The notes: generated from the letters alone by a model not told the origin. A stretch of DNA of 64,000 nucleotides from Flavobacteriaceae bacterium MAR_2009_75 (GCA_002813285.1 PHTZ01000001.1:4277501-4341500); one strand, 5' to 3'. Positions 25,242 through 33,663 are shown, numbered from the stretch's first letter. A program made the numbers and translations.

Positions 25242-25276
25242 TTATTGGTCGAACGGCCTTATTATTGGTCAAACGG
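25242..25276. repeat. Direct repeat TTATTGGTC(G/A)AACGG between the two micro-protein genes
   Basis: Two 15-bp copies differing at one base start at 25242 and 25262, exactly 20 bp apart (about two helical turns). Read on the minus strand each contains a CCGTT core, similar to the GTT-centred direct repeats used by LytTR regulators, which are usually about 21 bp apart. They lie 77-111 bp upstream of the second micro-protein gene, a suitable place for an activator site. Confidence 0.5.
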
Positions 25277-25352
25277 TAAAACTTTCGTGAGATATTCTCG
25301 TAAGTAAATGTGAAAAGAATAGTGAGATTCTATTCACTTAAATACGGGTTCT

Positions 25353-25469
25353 ATGGAATATTTCTTTTTTACTTTATGGATTTCAGTTATGCTAATCGGT
25401 TTTATTATCGTTATTAGATCCTATTATTTGCTACAGAAGCATTTAAAATCATTGCGTGTTTCTCATTAG
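25353..25469 (+). CDS. 38-residue single-span membrane protein (micro-protein B)
   Basis: ATG at 25353 to TAG at 25467-25469. The product starts M-E-Y-F-F-F-T-L-W-I, has one hydrophobic helix over residues 4-21 and a basic tail R-S-Y-Y-L-L-Q-K-H-L-K-S-L-R. The position of the Trp (residue 9), the M-E-Y start, the Met at residue 13 and the tail L-x-K-x-L-K all align with micro-protein A, so the two look like diverged tandem duplicates. The stop lies 11 bp from the convergent end of the MMPL transporter gene. Function unknown; small proteins of this type often modulate membrane transporters or kinases. Confidence 0.6.
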   Translation: MEYFFFTLWISVMLIGFIIVIRSYYLLQKHLKSLRVSH

Positions 25470-25480
25470 GTTCTCTCAGC

Positions 25481-27721
25481 TTATAGAAAGCGTCGTATGA
25501 GAACGGGTAGTAATAATAAATCGAGTATAAGGGCAGCCAATAGCGTAACGCTTACCAATAGGCCAATGGTTACGCTTGGTGAATGTTCTGAAAACAGTAA
25601 GATCATAAAACCGAAGAACAAGGTTACGGTTGTGATAATAAGTGCGCGACCAGTCTCTTGAAAAGTTACTTCCAAGGCTTCTTCTTTGCTAAGACCCTTT
25701 GCGGTACCGACCCGGTATCTTCCTAAGAAATGAATAGTGTCGTCTACTGCTATACCAAAAACAATGGCAAAGACTACTGAAATAGTCGCTTCTAAAGCAA
25801 TTCCGAAATAGCCGAGTAGGGCGGCAGCAAACAATAAGGGCAGTAGATTAGGTAGCATCGATATCACTAGAATTTTAAGGTTTCTGAAGATGAGTGCCAT
25901 AATGAGGGCTACCAGTATAAGACCCATAACTAAACCTTGTATCAAGCTGTCTCGCACGTAATAAGAATTTTTATCGAGTAATACCCCTGAACCTGTTAAT
26001 TTGTATTTGACCAGCGTTGAATCAATCTTGTTTTTCGTAAACGATTTGAAATTAGTATAGACCACATTTAGACTGTCGGTGCCCACGTCTAACACTCGAG
26101 CATTTATTCTTGCCTTGTCTTCTTTGGCGTTAACAAATTTATTTTTTTGTTTTCTCGCCAGTTTATCGACATCCTTCTGGTACGTCTTAAAAACATTTTC
26201 ATCCGTAGGTAAAACAAAATAATCTGATTTATTTAGATTATGGGCCTTGTGAAGGGCCTTGTAGAGTGTGTTTACAGATTGAACATTGCGTATTGCCGAT
26301 TGCCTCTTTAGATATTGTTCGACTTTCTCGCTTTCTTGCACCACATCAAAATCGGTCACCTTGTTTTGATTTTGGGCAAGCACGGCAACTTCTAGTGGTC
26401 TGAAACCACTATAATTTTTCTGAAAAAAGACAAAATCATTGGCAATGGAACTATTTTTAGGAAGACTTTCTTTGATTTCATAATTCGTGTCTATTCTTCC
26501 TATTCCCACTAAACAAATAACTGTAAATACTAAACTTGTAATAAGAATGCTACGGTTATGACCTTTGGTAATCTTATTCACTTTAGATAAAATAGGGTTC
26601 CATAAATGTCTGTCGGGTTTGGCTCTTAAAAGGCTTTTCTTTTTAAATAGCAATAGCAACGAACAGGTGAAAAACAATACGGTAATAAAAGCGGTAAGCA
26701 CCCCTATGGCAGAATTGATGCCGAAGCTACTAATGCTACTTGACTTAGAGGTAAGTAGCGACGCAAATCCTATAGCTGTGGTAATCGAAGTTAGGAGCGT
26801 GGAGACACCGACTTCTCGTAATGATTGGATCAGTGCAGTTTCCTTTTCAAGCCCTGATCTCAGTTTTGCTAGATAATCATCCATTATGTGAATAACATCT
26901 GATGTTCCCACGATGAGCATTAGAATAGGATAAAATGCCGCCATGGCACTCAATTGAATACCTAGAACACTAAGCAGTCCGAAAAATAAAAGTAGTGATA
27001 ACGTTATTGATATCAAGCAAATGAATACAATGATAAATCTGCGGTAAATCAAGTAGAGAATTAAGAAAACAAGTAAAAATGAAGCTAGGCTCGTTTTAAT
27101 CACTTCACTCTTTTGCATGGCTACAATCGCTTCGTAAAAATAGGCCCTGCCCAAGAGATGAAAGTCGTTGAATTTATTTTCGTTTAGCAATTGGCGAACC
27201 TCGGTCAGTAGAGTGACCGATTGCTCATAGTCTAGTTCATCTTTCGTTTCCAGGGCAAGTACAAGAGAACTTGCATTTTCGTCTATCAACGTATTTATAA
27301 ATAGCCCATCTTCTTTGATTTTTGCCCAATCGGCTTCATATTTATCTGGTTCGTTCAAATGAACGATGGGCAATTTTGTATAGCCAAAAGAAGTTTTTAA
27401 AGGGTAGGAAAGCGTGGTAAGAGACTGACTGACTTCTACGAAAGATAATTTTTTCGCTTCTTTTGACACTTGATGAAACCGGGTCAAATAATCTTTTTCG
27501 AAAATTGAACCATTGTTTGGTATTGCTACTAGTAAAAAATTGTCATCGGTGCCGAACTCTTTTTTGAACTCTTCATAAAAAACAAGATCTTCATCGCCTT
27601 CCGGAAAAAATTGGCTAAAATCGAAAGAGAACTTTAAATTGGGTATAACAGCCACAGATACTGCGGCCAATAGTGTAAAAAGAGAAATTATAACTTTTTT
27701 TAAAGCAAGAATTTTATGCAT
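25481..27721 (-). CDS. MMPL/RND-superfamily membrane transporter
   Basis: A 746-residue RND-type permease with the usual duplicated layout: TM1, a large extracytoplasmic loop, a bundle of five TM helices, a second TM-loop-TM-bundle repeat. The second bundle contains V-F-A-I-V-F-G-I-A-V-D-D-T-I-H-F-L and the first I-V-G-T-S-D-V-I-H-I-M-D-D, the acidic residues that carry protons in this superfamily. It is shorter than AcrB-type pumps and fits the HpnN/MMPL group, which moves lipids, hopanoids or other hydrophobic molecules to the outer membrane. The frame reaches an ATG at 27739, but the one at 27721 (M-H-K-I-L-A) starts closer to the first helix. It diverges from an outer-membrane barrel gene. 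Confidence 0.85.
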   Translation of the reverse strand: MHKILALKKVIISLFTLLAAVSVAVIPNLKFSFDFSQFFPEGDEDLVFYEEFKKEFGTDDNFLLVAIPNNGSIFEKDYLTRFHQVSKEAKKLSFVEVSQSLTTLSYPLKTSFGYTKLPIVHLNEPDKYEADWAKIKEDGLFINTLIDENASSLVLALETKDELDYEQSVTLLTEVRQLLNENKFNDFHLLGRAYFYEAIVAMQKSEVIKTSLASFLLVFLILYLIYRRFIIVFICLISITLSLLLFFGLLSVLGIQLSAMAAFYPILMLIVGTSDVIHIMDDYLAKLRSGLEKETALIQSLREVGVSTLLTSITTAIGFASLLTSKSSSISSFGINSAIGVLTAFITVLFFTCSLLLLFKKKSLLRAKPDRHLWNPILSKVNKITKGHNRSILITSLVFTVICLVGIGRIDTNYEIKESLPKNSSIANDFVFFQKNYSGFRPLEVAVLAQNQNKVTDFDVVQESEKVEQYLKRQSAIRNVQSVNTLYKALHKAHNLNKSDYFVLPTDENVFKTYQKDVDKLARKQKNKFVNAKEDKARINARVLDVGTDSLNVVYTNFKSFTKNKIDSTLVKYKLTGSGVLLDKNSYYVRDSLIQGLVMGLILVALIMALIFRNLKILVISMLPNLLPLLFAAALLGYFGIALEATISVVFAIVFGIAVDDTIHFLGRYRVGTAKGLSKEEALEVTFQETGRALIITTVTLFFGFMILLFSEHSPSVTIGLLVSVTLLAALILDLLLLPVLIRRFL

Positions 27722-27746
27722 ATGGGGTGTTAGTTGCACTTAAATA

Positions 27747-27761
27747 CGGTTAATTTAACCG
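27747..27761. promoter_or_regulatory. Palindrome in the MMPL / outer-membrane barrel divergent promoter
   Basis: CGGTTAA-T-TTAACCG is a perfect 15-bp odd-centred palindrome, lying 26 bp upstream of the transporter ATG at 27721 and 52 bp upstream of the barrel gene. It is placed to act on both promoters. No regulator is adjacent. Confidence 0.4.
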
Positions 27762-27812
27762 ATATATAGTTAATAACGGTATTTAAAAACTGAAAAATCC
27801 TTTTTACGGTAT

Positions 27813-28913
27813 ATGCACAAAACAACCCATGTAGTTTATCTATTCATAATATGCTTATCCACACATTTTTTGCAATCCCAAGATGCACAAAAAGCAGCAA
27901 ATGATTCTGTTCAGAAAAATTTAAAAATCTCTGCATTTCCTGTAGCATTTTATACTCCTGAAACAGCTTTTGGCTTTGGGGGTCTAGGTATTGCTACGTT
28001 TTGGTTGAATAATGAAAGTCAAGAAACAAGGCCGTCATCGGTGCAGTTGGGTGTAAGCTATACAACAAAAAATCAGATGCTGGTTTATGCTCCCTTTGAA
28101 TTTTACCGAGATAATGAGAGGTGGCGGCTATTAGGTGAAGTGGGTTTTTACAAGTATTTCTACAATTTCTTCGGGGTCGGTATAGATTCGAAAGAGGAGG
28201 ATGAAGAAACTTACGAGGTGACTTTTCCAAGAGTAAGATTGTCTTTATTGCGAGAAGTGCTACCTAATCTCTCGGTTGGTTTTGGGTATGAGTACGATGG
28301 CTTTAGTAACCTTAAAGTAGAAGAAGGGGGTATTCTTGACGCTTCAGATGTACCCGGAAAAAGGGATGGAACGGTTTCAAACATTGGTATTCAAGCTTTT
28401 TATGATACAAGGGATAATATTTTCTTTCCAACGAAGGGGTTTTATATTCAGGGAAATTACTTTACCTCTTCAAAATTGCTAGGGTCTTCCTTTAATTATA
28501 CCAAATTTGAGTTAGACAATAGATACTATCGGAAAGTGGGTAAAAAGCAAGTGGTCGCTGCTAATTTATTTTTAGCCAATAGTAGCAAAAACACTCCTTT
28601 TTATGATTTGTATTACTTGGGTTCAAAGCGGTCAAGAGGTATTAATAATAGGCGATTTCAAGACAATGCAGAATTAAGCTTTGCTTTAGAATATCGCTTT
28701 CCGATAGCAGGCAGATTTGGCGCCGCCGTCTTTGGTTCGACAGGTACAGTGGCACCAGATTTGGCAGAAACTTTTTCTTCGTCTTACAAGCCGGCAGGTG
28801 GTGCGGGTATTAGATACATTATTAATAAGCGCGATGGGGTACGCATTCGTGTAGACTATGGTATGTCTAGCGAAGGCGGAAACTTCTATTTCACTATTAA
28901 AGAAGCATTTTAA
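27813..28913 (+). CDS. Omp85-family outer-membrane barrel without POTRA domains
   Basis: A 366-residue outer-membrane protein with a signal peptide (about 1-22, ends L-Q-S-Q). After about 25 linker residues it goes directly into a bacterial surface antigen (BamA/TamA-type) 16-strand barrel. The conserved motif region S-R-G-I-N-N-R-R-F and L-E-Y-R-F-P-I is present, and the protein ends with an aromatic residue (K-E-A-F), the barrel-insertion signal. POTRA domains, which bind partners in BamA, are absent. It is divergent from the MMPL transporter, so the two could form an inner-to-outer membrane lipid route, but this is inference. Confidence 0.82.
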   Translation: MHKTTHVVYLFIICLSTHFLQSQDAQKAANDSVQKNLKISAFPVAFYTPETAFGFGGLGIATFWLNNESQETRPSSVQLGVSYTTKNQMLVYAPFEFYRDNERWRLLGEVGFYKYFYNFFGVGIDSKEEDEETYEVTFPRVRLSLLREVLPNLSVGFGYEYDGFSNLKVEEGGILDASDVPGKRDGTVSNIGIQAFYDTRDNIFFPTKGFYIQGNYFTSSKLLGSSFNYTKFELDNRYYRKVGKKQVVAANLFLANSSKNTPFYDLYYLGSKRSRGINNRRFQDNAELSFALEYRFPIAGRFGAAVFGSTGTVAPDLAETFSSSYKPAGGAGIRYIINKRDGVRIRVDYGMSSEGGNFYFTIKEAF

Positions 28914-28925
28914 TCTTTTTCGAAG

Positions 28926-29714
28926 TTACAGCTCGGTCCAATTATCGAGGTCTAAGGTCCAATCGTAATTTTTATAAACAAGGTCGATACCTTTTGTTGT
29001 AGGTATAATGCCTTGTTCTTTCAATATATCCTTTATTCCACCTTTGCATCCGAAATCACCTCTAAACCAGTTAAATAGAGATGTAATGGATACCTCTTTG
29101 GTTTCAGGGTTATACTCAGAGGTTTTACTTAAATGGTTTGCCGTACCAATCTTTAACTGCTCATTTAGCCGATCGGGCGTATAGATGGCCACTGGAGGGC
29201 AGTCTTTTGCACCGCAGTTCAGTGCAAAGTGTATGCGATAGTCGCGTTCGTCTACACGTAGTTTTCTCTCAAACTTATTCGGAAACCATTTTCGAATCAT
29301 TCCCAGTCCGAGTTCCCATTGAGATTTTCGGATTATACCATGTTCGATTTTAGCAAAAGCGATAAGTCTGCCAGCTATAGGTATTTGTTCGTTTTTAAAA
29401 AATTCACCCCTATCGTCATATTTTTCAGGGTTTTCAGATAAAATTACTTGAATGTAGGCATTGTAGATATTGATCCAAAAGGCTAGTTTTTCATCATCAG
29501 TCTTTAACTCCTTTTCTATGTCCTCTAGAGTTAAATTATAAAGTTGTGCCCGAATTTCATTGGTACTTTGATTATTTTTGATATTACTCAGAAAATCTTC
29601 GGAAAGCTCGTTCAAATCTATTTTCGAGGTGCCATTTGATTGAGCGCCTAAAGAAAATATTGTGGCAAGAGCTATTAAGGTAAGCAGTCTAAATTTAAAT
29701 TTAATAAGGATCAT
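28926..29714 (-). CDS. Exported DUF547 protein
   Basis: A 262-residue protein with an N-terminal export signal (about 6-24). DUF547 signatures are A-F-W-I-N-I-Y-N-A-Y and H-F-A-L-N-C-G-A-K-D-C-P-P, followed by W-F-R-G-D-F-G. The conserved C-G-x-K-x-C-P and His residues suggest a papain-like or transglutaminase-like active site, but no reaction has been shown. It diverges from a TIGR04283-type glycosyltransferase gene, an association known from arsenosugar and related loci. Confidence 0.85.
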   Translation of the reverse strand: MILIKFKFRLLTLIALATIFSLGAQSNGTSKIDLNELSEDFLSNIKNNQSTNEIRAQLYNLTLEDIEKELKTDDEKLAFWINIYNAYIQVILSENPEKYDDRGEFFKNEQIPIAGRLIAFAKIEHGIIRKSQWELGLGMIRKWFPNKFERKLRVDERDYRIHFALNCGAKDCPPVAIYTPDRLNEQLKIGTANHLSKTSEYNPETKEVSITSLFNWFRGDFGCKGGIKDILKEQGIIPTTKGIDLVYKNYDWTLDLDNWTEL

Positions 29715-29882
29715 TCTTATAGTTTTAGAATTGTAATATTGCTACGTACGAATTTTACGACCTTAAGGTTTGGTCGAATCGTTTTAGTAAACCTTTCCAG
29801 TAAATCTACGTATATGAGAAGGGTGCCTTTAACTAAATCAAAATAATTTTAACTCGGTAAGCAAAACTGTCGAAATAACTTT

Positions 29883-30596
29883 ATGGTCAGCATTATTATT
29901 CCCGCTCACAATGAACGAGAAAATTTAGAGAACTTATTGCCGAAATTGCTTTTTGATGCAAAAAATCGTCAAATAGAAGTAATTGTAGTGCTTTCAAACA
30001 CTAATTCCGATTTATCTGAGCATATCGATTTTGGTGACAGGGTAAGAATAATTAAGTCTTCGGTAAAAGGTCGGGCGGCGCAGATGAATTTTGGAGAATG
30101 TTATGCAAACAGCAATACTTTGGCTTTTTTGCATGCCGATGTACTACCACCCGATGAATTCATAGCTGACATTGAAAAGACCTTAATGGATAATTACGAT
30201 GCTGGTTTTTTTTCATATCGTTTTGATACAGAAAATTGGTTGCTAAAAGTCAATGCTTCATTTACGGCCAAAGATGGAATATTTACAGGAGGCGGTGATC
30301 AATGTCTATTTATTAAAAAGAATGTTTTTAACGACTTGGGCAGGTTTGACGAGAAGCAAGTGTTGATGGAGGATTTCGAGTTTTTTGAACGGATGAAAAA
30401 AGAACGAATTCCTTATAAAATAATCAATAATGATTTAATTGTCTCTGCTAGAAAATATAATCATAACTCTTACCTTAGGGTCAACCTTTCGAATTTGCTA
30501 CTGGTAATCTTATTCAAATTTGGCTATCCACCCGAAAAATTAAAAATTCTGCACAATAAGCTGTTGAAAACCCCATGCCAAAAGACACTTAATTAA
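29883..30596 (+). CDS. Family 2 glycosyltransferase, TIGR04283-like
   Basis: A 237-residue GT-A glycosyltransferase. Nucleotide-sugar binding is shown by S-I-I-I-P-A-H-N-E-R-E-N-L, the metal-binding region F-L-H-A-D-V-L-P-P, and the acceptor region G-G-G-D-Q-C-L-F-I followed by the catalytic M-E-D-F-E-F. The G-R-A-A-Q-M-N-F-G and H-A-D pattern is that of the TIGR04283 subgroup, annotated as an rSAM/selenodomain-associated or arsenosugar glycosyltransferase. Neither the usual partner TIGR04282 nor radical-SAM ArsS or ArsM is in the window. It starts a three-gene unit with the VOC and MBL genes. Confidence 0.83.
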   Translation: MVSIIIPAHNERENLENLLPKLLFDAKNRQIEVIVVLSNTNSDLSEHIDFGDRVRIIKSSVKGRAAQMNFGECYANSNTLAFLHADVLPPDEFIADIEKTLMDNYDAGFFSYRFDTENWLLKVNASFTAKDGIFTGGGDQCLFIKKNVFNDLGRFDEKQVLMEDFEFFERMKKERIPYKIINNDLIVSARKYNHNSYLRVNLSNLLLVILFKFGYPPEKLKILHNKLLKTPCQKTLN

Positions 30597-30603
30597 CTTC
30601 TGA

Positions 30604-31653
30604 ATGAATTATATAATTAACGGAATTCAGCAAATTGGTATAGGCGTGACCAATGCTAAAGAAGTGTTTAACTGGTACCGAACGTATTTAGGCTTCGATA
30701 TACTTGTTTTTAATGATGTGGCTCGGGCCAGTCTAATGACACAATACACAAATCAGAAAGAAGAAGAAAGGCACGCCTTATTGGCCATGAACTTGCAAGG
30801 TGGTGGTGGCCTAGAGATTTGGCAGTTTACGAATCGCCTACCGGCAGCTGCATCTCAGAATATAAGGTTAGGAGATTTGGGCATCAATGTTATGAAACTT
30901 CGAACGAGTGATATAAAGACCACGCATGAAAGACTAAGTAAATTAGGAACTCTACAAGTTTCCGATATATTTGATAATACTCACTTCTTTTTTCAAGATC
31001 CTTGGGCAAATTGGGTACAAATTGTTGAGAACGACTATATTTTTACAAATACCAAGAGCACTTCCTCCGGTGTATTGGGTGCAATTATCGGAGTATCTGA
31101 TATAGTAAGGTCATCCAACTTTTTTCAGAACTTATTAGGATACGATATAGTAATCGATAAACCTGCTGATATGTATTTTGATGTACCTCTATTGGCGGGT
31201 AACCATACCTATAAAAGAATGTTGTTGAGACATAATAAACGTGAAGCTGGTGGTTTTAGCGAATTGTACGGGCCTTCTGAAATTGAATTGATTCAGGTTT
31301 TAGAAAGAGAACCGAACAGAATATTTGAAAATCGATTGTGGGGCGATTTAGGTTATATTCATTTGTGTTTTGATGTTTATGGAATGGATGACATGAAACA
31401 AAAGGCAAAGAACTGTAACCAAAATTTTACCGTAGATAGCTCAGAGAGTTTTGATATGGGTGAAGCTGCTGGTAGGTTTGCTTACGTTGAAGACCCAGAT
31501 GGTACTTTAATCGAATTGGTCGAAACACATAAGGTTCCGATATCTAAAAAATTAGGAATCCATATTGATTTGAAAAAGCGAAACCCCCAGAAACCTATAC
31601 CAGCTTGGCTGGTGAAAACCATGCGCATACATCGAAAGACGAAAAATATTTAG
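30604..31653 (+). CDS. Protein with two VOC (glyoxalase/dioxygenase) domains
   Basis: A 349-residue protein of two vicinal-oxygen-chelate domains. The first (about 1-140) begins I-Q-Q-I-G-I-G-V-T-N-A and the second (about 155-310) begins L-G-A-I-I-G-V-S-D-I. The second ends with F-A-Y-V-E-D-P-D-G-T-L-I-E-L-V-E, the classic VOC metal-binding end. The first ends F-F-Q-D-P-W-A-N-W-V-Q-I-V-E, the equivalent motif. The metal-dependent reaction cannot be assigned; the family includes glyoxalases, extradiol dioxygenases and resistance proteins. It lies 7 bp after the glycosyltransferase and 39 bp before the preferred MBL start. Confidence 0.83.
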   Translation: MNYIINGIQQIGIGVTNAKEVFNWYRTYLGFDILVFNDVARASLMTQYTNQKEEERHALLAMNLQGGGGLEIWQFTNRLPAAASQNIRLGDLGINVMKLRTSDIKTTHERLSKLGTLQVSDIFDNTHFFFQDPWANWVQIVENDYIFTNTKSTSSGVLGAIIGVSDIVRSSNFFQNLLGYDIVIDKPADMYFDVPLLAGNHTYKRMLLRHNKREAGGFSELYGPSEIELIQVLEREPNRIFENRLWGDLGYIHLCFDVYGMDDMKQKAKNCNQNFTVDSSESFDMGEAAGRFAYVEDPDGTLIELVETHKVPISKKLGIHIDLKKRNPQKPIPAWLVKTMRIHRKTKNI

Positions 31654-31692
31654 AAAGTGCCGGCCGAAACCAATACAATTCAAATTTTCAAA

Positions 31693-32796
31693 ATGATACT
31701 ATCCGTTATTGCCTCCATAATTGGCGTGCTGATTCTTATTGCTATTTTGTTCATCAATTTGTCTCCTGAATTTGGGGGCAAAATTAAAGGAGAGTTTAAA
31801 GAGCGGTTATTTAAATCTTCCAATTATTCCGATGGTAAGTTTAAAAACCTGAGCAAAACGGAAGTGATGAAAAAAACCGATTGGGGCCGTAGTTCTGAAT
31901 ATTTTATTAATGGAGATAAAGTGCCTGATTTTTCACTTCCCGTAATTAAAAAGAACAATAATTTTTTAGTCCAGAACACCGAAAACAAAACAAGACTAAC
32001 TTGGTTCGGTCATTCTGCGGTTCTGCTTGAAATTGATGGAAATAAGATTTTTCTAGACCCGATGTTAGGTGATGTACCTGCACCGCACCCCTTCTTAGGT
32101 TCAAAAAGATTTAATGACACACTTCCGATAGCAATCAATAACCTACCGGAACTAGATGCCGTTTTAATTTCTCACGACCATTACGATCATTTAGATTATG
32201 GGTCTATTAAAGGCTTGAAAGACAAGGTCAAAAAATTTTATGTGCCCTTAGGAGTAGGGGCACACCTACGCTCATGGGGTGTATCACCCGATAAAATCAT
32301 TGAGTTGGATTGGTGGGAAGAGGTGAATTTTAATAATTTGACTTTTGTAGCCACCCCATCACGCCATTTTTCTGGTCGAGGCCTGTTCGACCGTTATAGT
32401 ACGCTTTGGTGTTCTTGGGTTATAAAGGGGCCTCAAGATAATTTATTCTTTGGCGGTGATTCAGGTTACGATGAAAGTTTCAAAGAAATTGGTGAAAAAT
32501 ATGGTCCTTTCGATATTGCTATGCTTGAGTGCGGGCAATATGATACACAATGGCCTGAAATACATATGATGCCCGAAGAAACGGTTCAAGCCAATATCGA
32601 TTTGAACAGTAAGGTGCTCTTGCCCATTCATTGGGGAGCATTTAAATTGGGGCTACATAATTGGAAAGAACCTATCGAGCGAGCGGAAAAGAAGGCAGAG
32701 GTCTTAAATGTAAGATTAACATCTCCTAAAATAGGGGAAACCATCATACTATCGGAAAATTTATTCCCTAGTACCAAATGGTGGAAAGGGAAATAG
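31693..32796 (+). CDS. Membrane-anchored metallo-beta-lactamase-fold hydrolase, NAPE-PLD/UlaG-like
   Basis: A 367-residue protein with an N-terminal membrane anchor (about 1-20). The MBL fold shows W-F-G-H-S-A-V-L-L-E-I-D-G, F-L-D-P-M-L-G-D, the metal motif S-H-D-H-Y-D-H-L-D, a downstream P-S-R-H-F-S-G-R-G-L-F-D-R and G-G-D-S-G-Y. The R-H-F-S-G-R-G element is typical of the NAPE-phospholipase-D-like branch, which hydrolyses N-acyl phosphatidylethanolamine. The frame extends to a GTG at 31657, only 3 bp after the VOC stop, but the ATG at 31693 places the anchor at the N-terminus. A role in lipid turnover is plausible, not shown. Confidence 0.82.
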   Translation: MILSVIASIIGVLILIAILFINLSPEFGGKIKGEFKERLFKSSNYSDGKFKNLSKTEVMKKTDWGRSSEYFINGDKVPDFSLPVIKKNNNFLVQNTENKTRLTWFGHSAVLLEIDGNKIFLDPMLGDVPAPHPFLGSKRFNDTLPIAINNLPELDAVLISHDHYDHLDYGSIKGLKDKVKKFYVPLGVGAHLRSWGVSPDKIIELDWWEEVNFNNLTFVATPSRHFSGRGLFDRYSTLWCSWVIKGPQDNLFFGGDSGYDESFKEIGEKYGPFDIAMLECGQYDTQWPEIHMMPEETVQANIDLNSKVLLPIHWGAFKLGLHNWKEPIERAEKKAEVLNVRLTSPKIGETIILSENLFPSTKWWKGK

Positions 32797-32800
32797 TTTT

Positions 32801-32838
32801 AAAATAAAACCCCGAGATGTATTAACATCTCGGGGTTT
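32801..32838. terminator. Bidirectional terminator between the MBL and anti-sigma genes
   Basis: A perfect 14-bp stem, AAACCCCGAGATGT (32807-32820) with ACATCTCGGGGTTT (32825-32838), has an ATTA loop. The better T run is on the minus strand, and it can end both convergent transcripts. Confidence 0.92.
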
Positions 32839-32859
32839 CCACATTTATAATTTTCACTT

Positions 32860-33663
32860 TTATGATGACACTGCACCTAAGGCATATAACTGCTCTAAGT
32901 TCGGTGATTCACTACCACCGGCTGGTTCAAGTGTAATACCAAAAGCTTCCGATTCATTAGGATTGTTCAGAACGAATACTTTGTTGTCATCAGATATAAA
33001 ATCTTCTAAAAGTCCCATACTGGTAGGGGTCAAAGGATCCATTTTAAGTGACCACACCTGATAGACCATACCATCTGGTGGCTCTGGTAGACCTTGGGCA
33101 TCTATAAAGACTTTGTTCTCTCTTTTGTTCCAATAGGCCTTCGCATAAGAGTCGGGAGAAACTTCTTGTCCGCCTAAGGCAATAACTGAAATATCTTGAT
33201 CTCTTAGGTCATTCAATAATTCTTCGGTACTGGTCAGTGAACCTCTCGCTTCGAATATTTGTTCTTCCAATACCCTGTTTTGCTCTTCTACCATCTGTAT
33301 GTCAGATTGCAATTCAGAATTTTGAGTGTAGAACCAAAGAAGACCTGCACCAAATAAAACAGCTGCTGCCCAACCTGTGTAAGCCGCCCAGTTGCTCTTC
33401 TCTTCTTTCGGAAGTTGAACGACTTTAGTTTCTTTTCTATGGCCAATTCGTACCATTATATCTTCGAAACCTTTTCTATTGGCCAAGTTAGGGAAGACCG
33501 CCTTGGTCAACTCTAAAATAGCTTTTTCAATTGCCAAAATCTCTTTCTGAATTTCAGGGTATTTCTGCGCATTCTGATATACCTCCAAATTCTCTTCTTC
33601 CGTGAGCGCACCTGCTACGTAAAGTTCTAAAATTCCTGATTCGATATATTTTTCTACTTCCAT
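32860..33663 (-). CDS. Anti-sigma factor of the RskA type
   Basis: A 267-residue membrane protein. The N-terminal cytoplasmic region (about 1-95) would bind the sigma factor and begins with the helical L-E-L-Y-V-A-G-A-L-T-E-E-E segment. One TM helix (about 96-112) and a coiled-coil stretch follow (about 115-150). The periplasmic RskA-like domain shows V-Y-Q-V-W-S-L-K-M-D and F-G-I-T-L-E-P-A-G-G-S. No zinc-binding HxxxCxxC is present, as in RskA. It overlaps the sigma gene by one base (TAATG), so expression is coupled; it holds the sigma inactive until an envelope or redox signal. Confidence 0.88.
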   Translation of the reverse strand: MEVEKYIESGILELYVAGALTEEENLEVYQNAQKYPEIQKEILAIEKAILELTKAVFPNLANRKGFEDIMVRIGHRKETKVVQLPKEEKSNWAAYTGWAAAVLFGAGLLWFYTQNSELQSDIQMVEEQNRVLEEQIFEARGSLTSTEELLNDLRDQDISVIALGGQEVSPDSYAKAYWNKRENKVFIDAQGLPEPPDGMVYQVWSLKMDPLTPTSMGLLEDFISDDNKVFVLNNPNESEAFGITLEPAGGSESPNLEQLYALGAVSS

